Assembly (NCBI GenBank): GCA_002327785.1
Contig: DCUI01000131.1
Span: forward strand, 4,117 to 12,461
Length of the DNA: 8,345 bases
Direction of reading: 5' to 3'
DNA from: Phycisphaerales bacterium UBA2218
Lineage (GTDB): Bacteria; Planctomycetota; Phycisphaerae; Sedimentisphaerales; Anaerobacaceae
Position 1 is the stretch's first letter. Each line of letters begins with the position of its first letter. Below, in pieces: positions 7,964 through 8,345 of this stretch. The notes beneath the pieces were generated by a model. It was not told the DNA's origin and searched no databases. It saw only the letters and a program-made list of their open reading frames with translations. The translations under genes and the position numbers were made by a program.

Positions 7964-7968
7964 CCTCC
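7964..7968 (-). promoter_or_regulatory. Ribosome binding site of the giant CotH/LTD gene
   Basis: On the - strand, GGAGGACC is followed by two consecutive ATG codons. GGAGG is 3 nt from the first (7960) and 6 nt from the second (7957), so spacing favours 7957. Both give the same signal peptide apart from one methionine. Confidence 0.85.
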
Positions 7969-7997
7969 AAAAGACCCATCTCTCTGCCACAGCATCG

Positions 7998-8026
7998 ATT
8001 ATACCACCTTGGCCCCCGTCGGGCAA
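7998..8026 (-). promoter_or_regulatory. Sigma-70-type promoter of the giant CotH/LTD gene
   Basis: Read on the - strand, TTGCCC (8026-8021) is followed after exactly 17 bp by a consensus TATAAT (8003-7998). Transcription should start near 7991, giving a leader of about 30 nt that contains GGAGG. The site lies between the stop of the zinc-ribbon gene (8075) and the start at 7957, so the giant gene can be transcribed alone. GGGGGCC occurs twice on the - strand, in the spacer (8017-8011) and upstream of the -35 (8040-8034), 23 bp apart. Confidence 0.75.
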
Positions 8027-8074
8027 GGACGTCGGCCCCCCGCGCTGTTGCGAGGCCAACCATCGAAATCTCGA

Positions 8075-8314
8075 TCACACGTCCTCGACCCAAGCCACGT
8101 CGGCGCTGTCGCAATGAGGGCAACGAAACGCCGGCCAGTCCGCCAGGCGGTCCCGACGCAACAGGACCCGCTGGGTCCCCCGGCGCAGGCACACCCCATC
8201 CACGGCGTGTACGCTCAGCCGCGAGCAACGCGGGCAGTGCACCACCAGCAGGGTCACCGCCAGGCCCGCCGGACGAAAGTCCCGAATGGGATCCAGAGCG
8301 CGTCGGGTCTTCAC
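8075..8314 (-). CDS. Small two-CxxC protein, probable zinc ribbon (may extend beyond the window)
   Basis: This 79-residue hypothetical protein starts at a GTG. CPRC (27-30) and CPHC (65-68) are spaced like the two knuckles of a zinc ribbon, with a basic middle section (LRRGTQRVLLRRDR). An extra Cys42 lies between them. Such small ribbons bind nucleic acid or protein, but nothing here shows which. A GGAG at 8329-8326 is 11 nt from the GTG, rather far. The frame has no stop up to the window edge, so the true start may be further upstream and the entry may be 5'-partial. It lies on the same strand as the giant gene, 117 bp upstream, but that gene has its own promoter. No signal peptide is visible, so it is probably cytoplasmic. 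Two overlapping frames on this strand (8228-7773 and 8199-7999) lack recognisable motifs and are less likely genes. Confidence 0.6.
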   Translation of the reverse strand: MKTRRALDPIRDFRPAGLAVTLLVVHCPRCSRLSVHAVDGVCLRRGTQRVLLRRDRLADWPAFRCPHCDSADVAWVEDV

Positions 8315-8345
8315 AGGCTTCGGGTCTCCAATCGCACAGATCGCT

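Noticed and set aside
7958..8059. Longer N-terminus of the giant protein starting at 8059
   Set aside because: It would place 34 non-hydrophobic residues before the signal peptide, run through the consensus promoter and ignore the GGAGG site at 7964-7968.
8011..8062. GC-rich partial hairpin after the zinc-ribbon gene as a terminator
   Set aside because: The pairing is imperfect, there is no T tract, and the region overlaps the -35 of the next gene.

Overview
The window looks like chromosomal DNA from a GC-rich, probably uncultured environmental bacterium. The best guess is Planctomycetota (Phycisphaerae-like); Verrucomicrobiota or Kiritimatiellota are alternatives. The guess rests on gene content: a very large secreted protein with lamin-tail and CotH domains, next to a secreted DUF6259-like glycosidase. 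It does not rest on any database match.

Layout. Positions 1-75 are the 3' end of a tmRNA gene (ssrA) on the + strand, without an encoded CCA. A perfect 14-bp hairpin (81-113) follows. A GGAGG ribosome binding site then leads into a 765-residue exported TIM-barrel protein (134-2431, +), probably a glycoside hydrolase or related carbohydrate enzyme. Its stop codon lies 12 bp from the stop codon of a convergent 5.5-kb gene (2444-7957, -). That gene encodes an exported protein of about 1,837 residues with four lamin-tail domains, several beta-sandwich modules, a CotH kinase-like domain, a PKD domain and a C-terminal concanavalin A-like lectin domain. It has its own well-formed sigma-70 promoter (7998-8026) and a strong ribosome binding site. 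Upstream on the same strand is a small two-CxxC protein (8075-8314), probably a zinc ribbon, whose frame is open to the window edge.

How the parts relate. Both large proteins carry signal peptides and belong to the cell surface or the exterior. One looks made to act on carbohydrate, the other to bind carbohydrate or surfaces and perhaps to phosphorylate secreted protein. They are convergent, so they are not an operon, and no shared pathway can be shown. The tmRNA and the zinc-ribbon gene appear unrelated to them.

Most worth a second look: a run of ten G residues in the coding strand of the giant gene, between its signal peptide and first domain, where a one-base slip would truncate the protein. 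Next come the altered DxD-like motif in its CotH domain, the promoterless junction between ssrA and the glycosidase gene, and a possible dispersed-repeat sequence holding the stop codons of both convergent genes. No CRISPR array, transposase, integrase, phage gene or defence system is visible.
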